Shown here one piece after another: positions 56,377 to 64,000 of a DNA stretch of 64,000 nucleotides. Numbering within the stretch: position 1 is the stretch's first letter; every line of letters starts with the position of its first letter. The stretch is taken from contig NZ_JAPNKC010000001.1 in NCBI RefSeq assembly GCF_026626705.1, positions 6,838,001-6,902,000 on the forward strand, given 5' to 3'. The translations under genes were made by a program, and so were the position numbers. Source of the stretch: Pyxidicoccus sp. MSG2. GTDB lineage: Bacteria; Myxococcota; Myxococcia; Myxococcales; Myxococcaceae. The notes under the pieces were generated by a model. The model was given only the letters and a program-made list of their open reading frames with translations, had not been told where the DNA came from and made no database searches.

Positions 56377-56444
56377 CCGGCACGAAGCCGGCGCCTTCAA
56401 TGGAGAGGAGCCCCCGGAACAGAGGGTTATGCATGGATTCGTAC
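56377..56444 (-). promoter_or_regulatory. Leader of ADYC gene 2 (promoter block and hairpin)
   Basis: The block GTTATGCATGGATTCGTAC (56426-56444) and the hairpin CCGGC/GCCGG (56377-56391) match the leader of the other ADYC gene in order and distance. The block lies within 25 bases of the kinase stop codon, so the ADYC gene has its own promoter. Confidence 0.5.
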
Positions 56445-56449
56445 AGGGC

Positions 56450-59400
56450 CTACCGGGAGGGAGCCGGGGCGCAGACGCGCATGCCTGTCATCGGCTCGCG
56501 AAGGACGGGGTCCCCCGTGCTGCGGTTGGACGCGAGCGCGCTGCCGGAATCGAAGTACCAGTTCCCACCCCTCACGACGATGCGTCCCATGTCCATGGTC
56601 ACTGGCAGCGTGACCTCCAGGATGTTGCCCGCCATGTCCATGATGCCGAAGGGGCTCTCCGACGCCGGATGCTCACCGACCATGTCGGGGCCGTAGGCCA
56701 GGGGCAAACGGCCATAGGTCACGTCGATGTTGGCGTCGTCGGCCTCCAGGCGGTTGCCGTGGGGATAGCTGCGGCCGTCGGCACCGCGAGCGGCGTATTC
56801 CCACTCATGCTCGGTGCACAGGCGCGCATCGGGAAGGAGTCCTGATTGGATGAGCCAGTAGAGGTAGTACCGGAAATCTTCGGGGGAGACTCCGGACAAG
56901 GGGAGCTTCCGCCAGTCCGCGGTTTGACGCCGCGTCCGTTGGGGGTAGTCGAGCAGCTCGCCCTCTTTCGCGCAGAACGTGTCCTTGCTCGACAGAGACA
57001 GGCAGAACAACCAGCCCTTGACCGGATGGTATCGCAGCGAGACGGCCTTGCCGGCGCTGTTGGGCCGCGGCTTTTCGAGGATGCGCCTCGCCGAGGCATC
57101 TGGAGGAAGGGATTTCAGGTAGGCCAACCACTCGCCGAACGTCACCTCCGTCCGCCCGATGAGGAAGCCCTTCTCGAGGCAGCGACGATGGAGTGGCGCT
57201 GCGCGCAGGAACGACCGCATCTGCTCGGGGTCGGAGCTGCCCAGCAGAAAGCACCCCGGTGGCACGTACACGTAGCCTTCAGGCACGGAGGCGGGGAGCG
57301 TCAGCTCGAGCTTCTCATGCTCTCCGCGAGCGAGGAGCACCGGCATCTTCACGGGAGCGCGGCCCGGTAGGGTGATGCGGAGGAGATATGAGCCCGCACG
57401 CAGCCGCGCACCGGTGATGGGGGTGGTGCCGGGCAACGTCGTCCAGGAGTCGAGGTGCAGCACGTCCCGCTCGTTCTTCACATATTCGCTGACTTCGACG
57501 CGCGCGCCTGGAGGCTCCGTCACCACCCCGAGTTCTGCCTGGGCATTGAGTTGAGCCAGCCAGCCTTCCTCATCCGTTTCGTCTACCAGTCGCTCCAGTC
57601 GCTCCCGCAGCTCGGCGGCGAGCTCCTGCTGGTGGAAGTCCTCGGCGAGCCGCATCCGTTCGAAGACAACCTTCGACAGGAGCCGGCGTGTGTCTCCGTG
57701 GTCTCGCTGGCGATCGAACGCCTTCTCCAGCAGGTTGGTGGCACGGGCGAAGGCGCCATCGGCCTCCTTGCGCTGCTGGAGTGCCTGGTTCCAGAGCATC
57801 TCGGGACGACCCCAGAGGTCATGCCCCTCTGCGCTCTCAGGGGATGGAGAGACCTGTCCGTCGTACAGCGGGAACGCTGCCTTGCGGCTTGCCCGCGCAT
57901 CCTCCGTGAATGCTAGAGCCGTCGTGAGATGCTCCTCGGCCTTCGTGAGCTGGCCGTCGACGAACCGCGCATCCTCCAGCGCTTCGTGCAGCCGAAGACC
58001 GCCGTACACGGCCACGAGCGCGAGCAGCACCCCGAGCGCGACGAAGGACCGCCACCATCGCTGGAGCCGCAGCGCCCGCTGCGACGCGGAGAGGAACGCC
58101 CGCTCGCGAGTCCCCAGCGTGGTCGGGTCCAGCGGGCGCGCCTCGTCGAGCTGCCGCTGCCCCCACAACGTCTCCGGGGCACGTGACAGCCGCGCCCACT
58201 CGGTGCTGGCCGCCTCCACGCGCTCGCGCACCGCGCGCTGGCCGATGTCCCGGTCCCTCCAGTTGCGCAGCGTGCCCCAGCTTCCAATCAGCGAGTCGTG
58301 CGCAATCACATACCGCGCGACACCGCCCACGGTGTGCGCGTGCAGCAGCCGCCCTTCCGTGAGCGCTCGCAGCGCCGTGCGCGGCGCTTCGTCCTGGGTC
58401 GTCAGCAGCTCCTCTTCGCCCAGCTCGATGCGCGTGCCTTCCTCCGTCACCAGGTGCAGCAGCAGCCGCCGCGCCGCCTGCTTCTCCGCGGGACTCAGCC
58501 ACACCAGCACCCCGTCCGCGTGCCGCGAGAGCGCTCCGGCCACGCCGCCCATCTCTTCCAGGGCCTCGCGGGTGATGCGGCTGTGCGCGGGGTTTCGCCG
58601 CTCCCATAGCTCCGCGAGCGCGAACTGGAGGAGCGGCAGGCTGCCCGTGCCGTGCTCCATGGACTTCACCAGCGTCTGGATGAGCTCCTCGGACTCGAAG
58701 GCCACGCCCCGGCTTCTCGCCGGACCGACGATGGCCTCGCGCACTCCCGCGGGTGTCATCGGACGGAGGATGTAGAGCGCGCGCTCGGCCTCTTCCCCCA
58801 GGCCCGGTAGCGAGGAGATGCCCGTCAGGAAGTCGCCTCGCACCGACAGCAGCACGCGCAACCCGGGCGAGGGCAGGGTCAGCTCTCCCAACAACTGCGC
58901 GAAGCGCGCCGCCTGCAAGGGCTCGGATTGGGTGAGCAGCTCCTCCAACTGGTCGATGAAGATGAGGAGCCCGCGCCGCCCCTGGTGCGCCTTGCGCAGA
59001 GCGGGCCCCAGCCAGCCGTCCACCCCCGTGAGCGCGAGGACGACGTCCGCTTCCTTCATCTCCAGCCTCGGCGCGAGCGCCACCGCCAGCGCCTGGATGG
59101 GCCGGCCCCCGGGCCATAGCGTCACCGTGCCCATGTCCCGGTCCGCGTCCAGCTCCCCGGCCGCCACCCGGGGCAGCACGCCCGCCCGGCACAGCGAGGA
59201 CTTGCCCACCCCCGAGTCCCCGGCGACAAGGACCATGGGCTGCTGACGCAGCCGCTCGATGACGGCGCGGATGTCCGCGTCACGGCCGAAGAACAGCGCC
59301 CGGTGCTCCGCCTCGAAGGGCGCCAGGCCCCGGTACGGATTGCCGGCCGCGAGCGGCGTCGCCGAGTGCAGCTGCTCCAGCCGCTCCAGCGCCTCGCGGA

Positions 59401-60496
59401 CCAGCTCGGCCGAGGCGGGCCGCTCGGCGGGGGCTGCCGCGAGACAGTGCTGGATGACCGTGGCGAGCTCCGCGTCCACCTCCGGCGGCAGCGGCGGCGG
59501 CCCGCTCACCGTGTCCGAGCCCCCCGTGCCCTCGGGGCCGCTGGACAGCACCCGGGCCGGGGCTCCCGGCGGCACGCTGCCCGTGCACAGCTCGTACAGC
59601 GTGACGCCCAGCGAATAGAGGTCGCTCTGCGGGGACGCGGGCTCGCCCCGGAACAGCTCGGGCGCCATGTAGCGCGGCGTGCCCGCGTGCGCCTTCGAGC
59701 GCGGGGACGGCGCGAAGGTGTTCAGGTCGAAGTACTCGGCCAGCCCGAAGTCCAGCAGCTTCACCACGCCGTCATCCGTGACGAGCGCGTTGGATGGCTT
59801 CAAGTCCCGGTGCAGCACGCCCTGGCGGTGCGCCGCCGCGAGCCCTCGCGCCAGCCCGAGCCCCAGCGTCAGCACGCGCCGCCACGGCAGCGGCAGCGGC
59901 AGGTGCGCGAGGCTCCTCCCGAGGACGTACTCGGAGACGATGTACGGATGTCCTCCCGCCGTGCCGACGCGGAACACCGTGACGACGTTGGGGTGCTGCA
60001 GGCGCGCAATGGCCCGCGCCTCCGTCTCGAAGTGCGCGCGGACCCGGGGCCTGGGCTGCGAAGAGGCGATGAACTTCACCGCGACGCGCCGGTCCAGCGA
60101 CGTGTCCTTCGCCAGGTACACGACGCCCATGCCGCCGCGCCCCAGCATCGGCCCGAGCTGGAACTCGTCGAACTCCGCGGGCGGCGTCCAGGGGCCCGGA
60201 GGGGCTGCCGGGGCTTCGGGCTCGGGCAGCGGCGCCGGCGGGACGCCGGGCAGTGTCTGGGTATGGTCCTCCGGGCGGACCTGCGACGCCTCGGGAGTCG
60301 CTGTCGCCGGGGCCACTCCGCCCCGGGCGAGAGCGGCCATCAGCGTCCGGCAAGGGTCACACCCGGCTGCGTGGTGATGGACTCGGGCCAGCATGTCCTC
60401 GGACAGCCGGCCCTCCATCAGTTCCACCAGGAGCTCGTCGGACAGACATGGGAGGACGGCCTCCCCCGCTTCACGGGCCGCGTTTGACGAAGTCAT
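56450..60496 (-). CDS. Ser/Thr kinase with anti-sigma zinc finger, nSTAND, PEGA and FGE domains
   Basis: 1348 aa. Residues 1-50 contain an HxxxCxxC finger (His42, Cys46, Cys49) as in zinc anti-sigma factors. A kinase domain follows: GRGGMGVVYLAK, VAVKFI, HRDLKPSN, DFGLAEYF, GTPRYMAPE. Then an nSTAND ATPase (GDSGVGKSSLC Walker A, LLIFIDQLEELLT Walker B), one transmembrane helix near 815, a PEGA domain (EPPGARVEVSE) and a sulfatase-modifying-factor/FGE-like domain (YVPPGCFLLGSS, LCTEHEWEYAARG, GGNWYFDSG). It is divergent, 87 bases away, from a sigma factor that it could control. ATG at 60496. Confidence 0.92.
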   Translation of the reverse strand: MTSSNAAREAGEAVLPCLSDELLVELMEGRLSEDMLARVHHHAAGCDPCRTLMAALARGGVAPATATPEASQVRPEDHTQTLPGVPPAPLPEPEAPAAPPGPWTPPAEFDEFQLGPMLGRGGMGVVYLAKDTSLDRRVAVKFIASSQPRPRVRAHFETEARAIARLQHPNVVTVFRVGTAGGHPYIVSEYVLGRSLAHLPLPLPWRRVLTLGLGLARGLAAAHRQGVLHRDLKPSNALVTDDGVVKLLDFGLAEYFDLNTFAPSPRSKAHAGTPRYMAPELFRGEPASPQSDLYSLGVTLYELCTGSVPPGAPARVLSSGPEGTGGSDTVSGPPPLPPEVDAELATVIQHCLAAAPAERPASAELVREALERLEQLHSATPLAAGNPYRGLAPFEAEHRALFFGRDADIRAVIERLRQQPMVLVAGDSGVGKSSLCRAGVLPRVAAGELDADRDMGTVTLWPGGRPIQALAVALAPRLEMKEADVVLALTGVDGWLGPALRKAHQGRRGLLIFIDQLEELLTQSEPLQAARFAQLLGELTLPSPGLRVLLSVRGDFLTGISSLPGLGEEAERALYILRPMTPAGVREAIVGPARSRGVAFESEELIQTLVKSMEHGTGSLPLLQFALAELWERRNPAHSRITREALEEMGGVAGALSRHADGVLVWLSPAEKQAARRLLLHLVTEEGTRIELGEEELLTTQDEAPRTALRALTEGRLLHAHTVGGVARYVIAHDSLIGSWGTLRNWRDRDIGQRAVRERVEAASTEWARLSRAPETLWGQRQLDEARPLDPTTLGTRERAFLSASQRALRLQRWWRSFVALGVLLALVAVYGGLRLHEALEDARFVDGQLTKAEEHLTTALAFTEDARASRKAAFPLYDGQVSPSPESAEGHDLWGRPEMLWNQALQQRKEADGAFARATNLLEKAFDRQRDHGDTRRLLSKVVFERMRLAEDFHQQELAAELRERLERLVDETDEEGWLAQLNAQAELGVVTEPPGARVEVSEYVKNERDVLHLDSWTTLPGTTPITGARLRAGSYLLRITLPGRAPVKMPVLLARGEHEKLELTLPASVPEGYVYVPPGCFLLGSSDPEQMRSFLRAAPLHRRCLEKGFLIGRTEVTFGEWLAYLKSLPPDASARRILEKPRPNSAGKAVSLRYHPVKGWLFCLSLSSKDTFCAKEGELLDYPQRTRRQTADWRKLPLSGVSPEDFRYYLYWLIQSGLLPDARLCTEHEWEYAARGADGRSYPHGNRLEADDANIDVTYGRLPLAYGPDMVGEHPASESPFGIMDMAGNILEVTLPVTMDMGRIVVRGGNWYFDSGSALASNRSTGDPVLREPMTGMRVCAPAPSR

Positions 60497-60583
60497 GGTG
60501 ATTGGTGCCAGAGTCTCGCAAATAGACTGACGGAGTTTCAACACCCCTCCTCCGTGACTGGAATGCGAGGGGATGGGGCTCAC

Positions 60584-61522
60584 ATGGCAGACGCGCCGGA
60601 ACTGGTTGCAACGCTTCTCACCCATGCCCGGGTGCGTTTGACACCACCCCGTGACGCCGCCGCGCTCGAAAGTCTGCTCAGCCGCGCGTGGGAGGCCGCG
60701 CGCTCGCAATGGAATCCCGTGGAGCTTCCCGCCGGACTCTTCGTGCGGCACCTCGCCGAGCGTCTGCCCGAGGCGCCTCCGGGGGCTTCCATCGAAGCGC
60801 TCCTCGAGCCGCTGTCCCTGTCCGAGCTCTACCTCGCCTGCGCCTGCGCACGGGGTCTTCCCTCCGCCGCGGAGGCCTTCGAGCAGCATTACCTGGCGAA
60901 GCTGCCCGCGCTGCTCGCCTACCTGAAGCAGCCCGCGGCGCTGGTCGATGATGTCTGTCAATTGACGCGGGTGCGGCTGCTGCTCCGCACGCCGGAGGGC
61001 GAGCCGCGAATCAATGACTATACGGGCCGGGGCGCGCTCTTGAGCTGGGTGCGCGTCACCGCCGTGCGCATCGCCCTCAAGCTCCAGGCCGCCGACAAGC
61101 CCGCGCCCGACGAGGACGTGGCCGACGTGCTCGACGCGCTCCCCGCGCCGGGCATCGACGCGGAGCTGGACCTCATCAAGCATCGCCACCAGTCGGAGCT
61201 GCGTCAGGCCCTCCGCGAGGCCTTCTCCACGCTGACCCCCGACGAGCGGCACCTGCTCCGGCTCTACTTCGTCGACCGGCTGTCCACCACCGAGCTGGGC
61301 GCGCTGATGCGCGTCAACCAGTCCACCATCTCCCGCTGGGTGAAGAGCGCGCGGCAGAGCATCTACGAGGAGACGCGCCGCCGCCTCCAGGCCCGGCTGA
61401 ACCTCTCCGCGGGCGGCTTCCAGAGCTTCCTGTCCGTGCTCGACAGCCAGCTCGACGTGAGTCTCAGCCAGCTCTTCGGGGAGGAGGACCGGCCGCCCGG
61501 AGACTCCGTGATGAAACGATGA
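60584..61522 (+). CDS. RNA polymerase sigma factor, Myxococcales/Gemmata type
   Basis: 312 aa. A ~90-residue N-terminal extension precedes sigma-70 region 2 (YLKQPAALVDDVCQLTRVRL, LLSWVRVTAVRIAL) and region 4 (LTPDERHLLRLYFVDRLSTT, TELGALMRVNQSTISRWVKS helix-turn-helix). The layout fits the Myxococcales/Gemmata sigma family. It is divergent from the kinase with a zinc finger, the expected partner. The ATG at 60584 gives MADAPELV; ATG at 60563 and GTG at 60554 are alternatives. A vWA protein gene follows after 81 bases. Confidence 0.88.
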   Translation: MADAPELVATLLTHARVRLTPPRDAAALESLLSRAWEAARSQWNPVELPAGLFVRHLAERLPEAPPGASIEALLEPLSLSELYLACACARGLPSAAEAFEQHYLAKLPALLAYLKQPAALVDDVCQLTRVRLLLRTPEGEPRINDYTGRGALLSWVRVTAVRIALKLQAADKPAPDEDVADVLDALPAPGIDAELDLIKHRHQSELRQALREAFSTLTPDERHLLRLYFVDRLSTTELGALMRVNQSTISRWVKSARQSIYEETRRRLQARLNLSAGGFQSFLSVLDSQLDVSLSQLFGEEDRPPGDSVMKR

Positions 61523-61603
61523 TGGAGCGCTGAGCCTGCCATGCGGTGGGGCAGGCGGCTTCGGTGGGACAAGGACTCATTCCGATGACGGAGGTCTTCC
61601 CGG

Positions 61604-63577
61604 ATGATGCCCTCGCCCCGAAGCGCCCTGCTGTGCGTCCTCTTCCTGCTTGCTCCGCCCGCCCTGGCGGATGACGGCTTCGGCACCGTCATGGGCACGG
61701 TGCTCAGCGCCGAGGACCGGGGGACGCTCTCCGACGTCGTCGTCACCATCACCTCACCGGCGATGATGGGCGAGCGGACCACCGTCACCGGAGAGGATGG
61801 CTTCTACTGGTTTCCCCAGCTGCCTCCGGGCATCTACCTCCTCCGCTTCGAGCTCGAGGGACTCCGGCCCTATGCCCGGCACATCGTGGTGCGGCTCAAC
61901 CAGACGTACCGGATGAACGTGGACCTGCTTCCGGAGAGCCTCGGGGAGTGTGTCGAGATTGTCGGTGGCTCCTCCAGCGTTCCCTGGGGGGCCCGCCCGA
62001 GCCCCCGCAACCGCGCGGGCTCGCAGGGGGCCTCCGCCAGCTACACGCCGCCTCCGCCGCCGAGTCCGTACCAGCTCTCCCACATGAATGGCGAGTACGG
62101 GAGCGGCAGGACGGTGGCGCCGCCGCCGTCGTCCTCCACCGACAAGGCCTTCCTGGAGATGTACTTCCAGGGCTACGGCGTGAATCCCACCGTGGACACG
62201 GAGACAGAGCGCTTCTCCACCTTCGCCATGGAGGTGGACACCGCCTCCTACTCGCTGGCGCGCGGCTACCTGGAGCGCAGCCTGCTCCCCGACGCGCAGT
62301 CGGTGCGCGTGGAGGAGTTCGTCAACACCTTCGACTACGGCTACGAGAACGACACGGACGCGCCCTTCAGCATCCACGTGGAGGGCTTTCCGTCCCCCCA
62401 CCGCCCCGGCTACCACGTGCTCCACGTGGGACTGAAGGCGCACGAGGTGCCCGCCGCCCAGCGCAAGCCGTCACACCTCGTCTTCACCATCGATACCTCC
62501 GGCTCGATGGACCAGCCCAACAAGCTCTCCCTGGTGAAGCAGTCGCTGCGGCTGCTGGTGGACGCGCTCGACGAGCGGGACCGGGTGTCCATCGTCGTCT
62601 ACGGCAGCTCGGCCCGCCTGGTGCTGCCGCCCACCAGCGTGTTGCAGCGGGACGTGCTGCTGAGCGCCATCGACGGCCTGCGCACGGATGGCGCCACCAA
62701 CGCCCAGGCGGGCCTGGACCTGGCGTACTCGCTCGCCTCGGCGAACAGGGTGGAGGGCGGCGTCAACCGCGTCATCCTCTGCTCGGACGGCGTGGCCAAC
62801 AACGGCGTCACCGACGCGGACGGCATCTGGGCGCGGGTGAAGGGCTTTGCCGAGCGTGGCATCACCCTGTCGACCGTGGGCTTCGGCATGGGGCACTACA
62901 ACGACGTCCTCATGGAGCGGCTGTCCCACGTGGGCGAGGGCAACTACGCGTACGTGGACCGGCTGGACGAGGCGCGCCGCATCTTCGTGCAGAACCTCAA
63001 CGGCACGCTCCAGGTGGTGGCGAAGGACGCGAAGGTGCAGCTCGAGTTCGACCCGCGCGACGTCATCCGCTACCGGCTGGTGGGCTATGAGAACCGCATC
63101 CTCGCGAAGGAGCAGTTCGCGGATGACCGGGTGGACGCGGGCGAGGTGGGCTCGGGCCACACCGTCACGGCCCTCTACGAGGTGAAGCTGCGCGGCGAGC
63201 CCATGGACGCCTTCGCCACCCTGCGCCTGCGCTACAAGGCGCCGGAGGGCGGCAGCTCGCGCGAGGTGGTGAAGTCGCTGCCCGCCCGCATCCTGCGGCC
63301 GTCGTACGCCGACGCGTCGTCACCCTCGCGCCTGTCGTACGTGGCCGCCGCCTTCGCGGAGAAGCTGCGGGCGTCCTACTGGATGCGCCCGCTGACGTGG
63401 GAGCAGCTCATCTCCCTCCACGAGCAGGTGGGGCCGCCGCTGTCCCAGCGGCCCGAGGTGGTGGAATTGGGCAGCCTCATCCGCAAGGCCGCCTCGCTGG
63501 ACCACCGCACGGACCGCTTCGAGGCGGTGGCCCCCGTGCGGCTCATGGACGGAGACCGCGTGCCGCGAATCGAGTAG
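61604..63577 (+). CDS. vWA-domain protein with carboxypeptidase-regulatory N-domain
   Basis: 657 aa. Signal peptide ends PALA-D. Residues 27-110 resemble the regulatory domain in the Oar-like receptor (GTVLSAEDRGTLSDVVV, LPPGIYLLRFELEGLRP). A Pro linker leads to a von Willebrand N-terminal extension (FSTFAMEVDTASYSLARGYL), then vWA with the MIDAS motif DTSGSMD, Thr in DGATNAQAG and Asp in ILCSDGVANNG. A C-terminal domain (LVGYENRILAKEQFADD) is of the YfbK kind. Metal-dependent binding of a partner at the cell surface is expected. Confidence 0.88.
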   Translation: MMPSPRSALLCVLFLLAPPALADDGFGTVMGTVLSAEDRGTLSDVVVTITSPAMMGERTTVTGEDGFYWFPQLPPGIYLLRFELEGLRPYARHIVVRLNQTYRMNVDLLPESLGECVEIVGGSSSVPWGARPSPRNRAGSQGASASYTPPPPPSPYQLSHMNGEYGSGRTVAPPPSSSTDKAFLEMYFQGYGVNPTVDTETERFSTFAMEVDTASYSLARGYLERSLLPDAQSVRVEEFVNTFDYGYENDTDAPFSIHVEGFPSPHRPGYHVLHVGLKAHEVPAAQRKPSHLVFTIDTSGSMDQPNKLSLVKQSLRLLVDALDERDRVSIVVYGSSARLVLPPTSVLQRDVLLSAIDGLRTDGATNAQAGLDLAYSLASANRVEGGVNRVILCSDGVANNGVTDADGIWARVKGFAERGITLSTVGFGMGHYNDVLMERLSHVGEGNYAYVDRLDEARRIFVQNLNGTLQVVAKDAKVQLEFDPRDVIRYRLVGYENRILAKEQFADDRVDAGEVGSGHTVTALYEVKLRGEPMDAFATLRLRYKAPEGGSSREVVKSLPARILRPSYADASSPSRLSYVAAAFAEKLRASYWMRPLTWEQLISLHEQVGPPLSQRPEVVELGSLIRKAASLDHRTDRFEAVAPVRLMDGDRVPRIE

Positions 63578-63592
63578 CGCGCAGGGCCCGGG

Positions 63593-64000
63593 CTACATGT
63601 TCCCCAGGGCGTTACGCAGGCCGTCCTGGATGAGGTACTTGAGGTCCTCGGCCGTCATCTCGGGCTTGTTCGCGAGCTGGGTCCTGGCGTACGCCTCCCA
63701 CTCGCGAATCTCGCGGTCGGTCGGCTTCCGGGGGTTGTTCGCGGGCTGGTTGCGGTACAGCTCGAACACCCACTGGTACGCTTCGGTGATGAAGCGCTTC
63801 AGGTCGGCCGACCCCGCCGGCCCGCCCACACCGCGCGCTTCGTCCCGCACCGCGTCCTGGATGGCGTACTTGAGCTGTGCGGGCGTCATGTCCGGCTTCT
63901 CGGCCAGCTTCTGGTCGGCGAACGCGCGCCAGCGGGACAGCTCACCCGTCGTCGCTTCGCGCGGGCCGCCCCCGTAGCACGTGGCCACCCAGCTCACCGC
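63593..64000 (-). CDS. Protein with twin repeats, cut by the window edge
   Basis: C-terminal 135 codons of a gene whose start lies beyond 64000 (the frame is open to the edge). Two ~40-residue repeats: FADQKLAEKPDMTPAQLKYA, IQDAVRD and YARTQLANKPEMTAEDLKYL, IQDGLRN. Each has the pattern KPxMTxxxLKYxIQD. No family recognised. It converges with the vWA gene (15 bases). Confidence 0.7.
   Translation of the reverse strand, partial: AVSWVATCYGGGPREATTGELSRWRAFADQKLAEKPDMTPAQLKYAIQDAVRDEARGVGGPAGSADLKRFITEAYQWVFELYRNQPANNPRKPTDREIREWEAYARTQLANKPEMTAEDLKYLIQDGLRNALGNM

Overview
The window looks like chromosome from a Myxococcaceae-type myxobacterium (Myxococcus, Pyxidicoccus or Corallococcus). GC is very high with strong third-position bias. 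It also carries myxobacterial hallmarks: two proteins with MYXO-CTERM-like C-termini, a SitA/SitI toxin-immunity pair, an Oar-like TonB receptor with a carboxypeptidase-regulatory N-domain, an MglA-type GTPase, PilT-type ATPases, two ADYC-domain proteins, and a sigma factor of the Myxococcales/Gemmata type beside a mosaic Ser/Thr kinase. I saw no phage, insertion sequence, CRISPR array, rRNA or tRNA gene.

Layout. 0.1-4.1 kb: an overlapping operon of membrane protein, exported zinc protease and lipoprotein, then a small membrane protein. 4.2-10.2 kb: a tight four-gene operon (alpha/beta hydrolase, acetoacetate-decarboxylase-like protein, patatin fusion, GMC oxidoreductase), probably for steroid or lipid oxidation. 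10.3-14.4 kb: Oar-like receptor plus lipoprotein, closed by a strong terminator. 14.5-18.4 kb: J-domain protein, sitI/sitA, a single-domain response regulator and an unknown protein. 18.4-24.0 kb: Ig-like lipoprotein, LCAT-like lipase, cytochrome P450, RecX, VOC protein. 24.2-27.9 kb: two PilT-type ATPases and a GNAT acetyltransferase. 28.2-33.4 kb: MglA-like GTPase with a PocR-domain histidine kinase, and a 16-repeat ELWxxDGT surface protein. 33.4-39.3 kb: a degraded stretch of gene fragments and small Cys-rich lipoproteins, which also holds an intact TPR gene and a release-factor paralogue. 39.5-44.5 kb: ankyrin protein, a second zincin, NYN nuclease. 44.7-50.9 kb: a hybrid kinase-CheR-CheB-response regulator/kinase operon. 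50.9-63.6 kb: exported TPR-CHAT protease, two ADYC proteins around a CHAT remnant, a kinase-nSTAND-PEGA-FGE protein divergent from a sigma factor, and a vWA protein. A partial gene runs off the right edge.

The most notable observation is a short class-I release-factor paralogue at 34.0-34.7 kb. Its conserved frame breaks exactly at CTT TGA, directly after an AGGGGG tract, and resumes in the +1 frame without losing a residue. This is the layout of the prfB programmed frameshift, in a different gene and at a different position in the protein. Second is the ADYC/CHAT locus, where an ancestral [ADYC-CHAT] unit appears to have duplicated and one protease copy has been reduced to its last ~33 codons. 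That locus lies next to a kinase-STAND protein and its sigma factor, and may form an envelope stress or conflict system.
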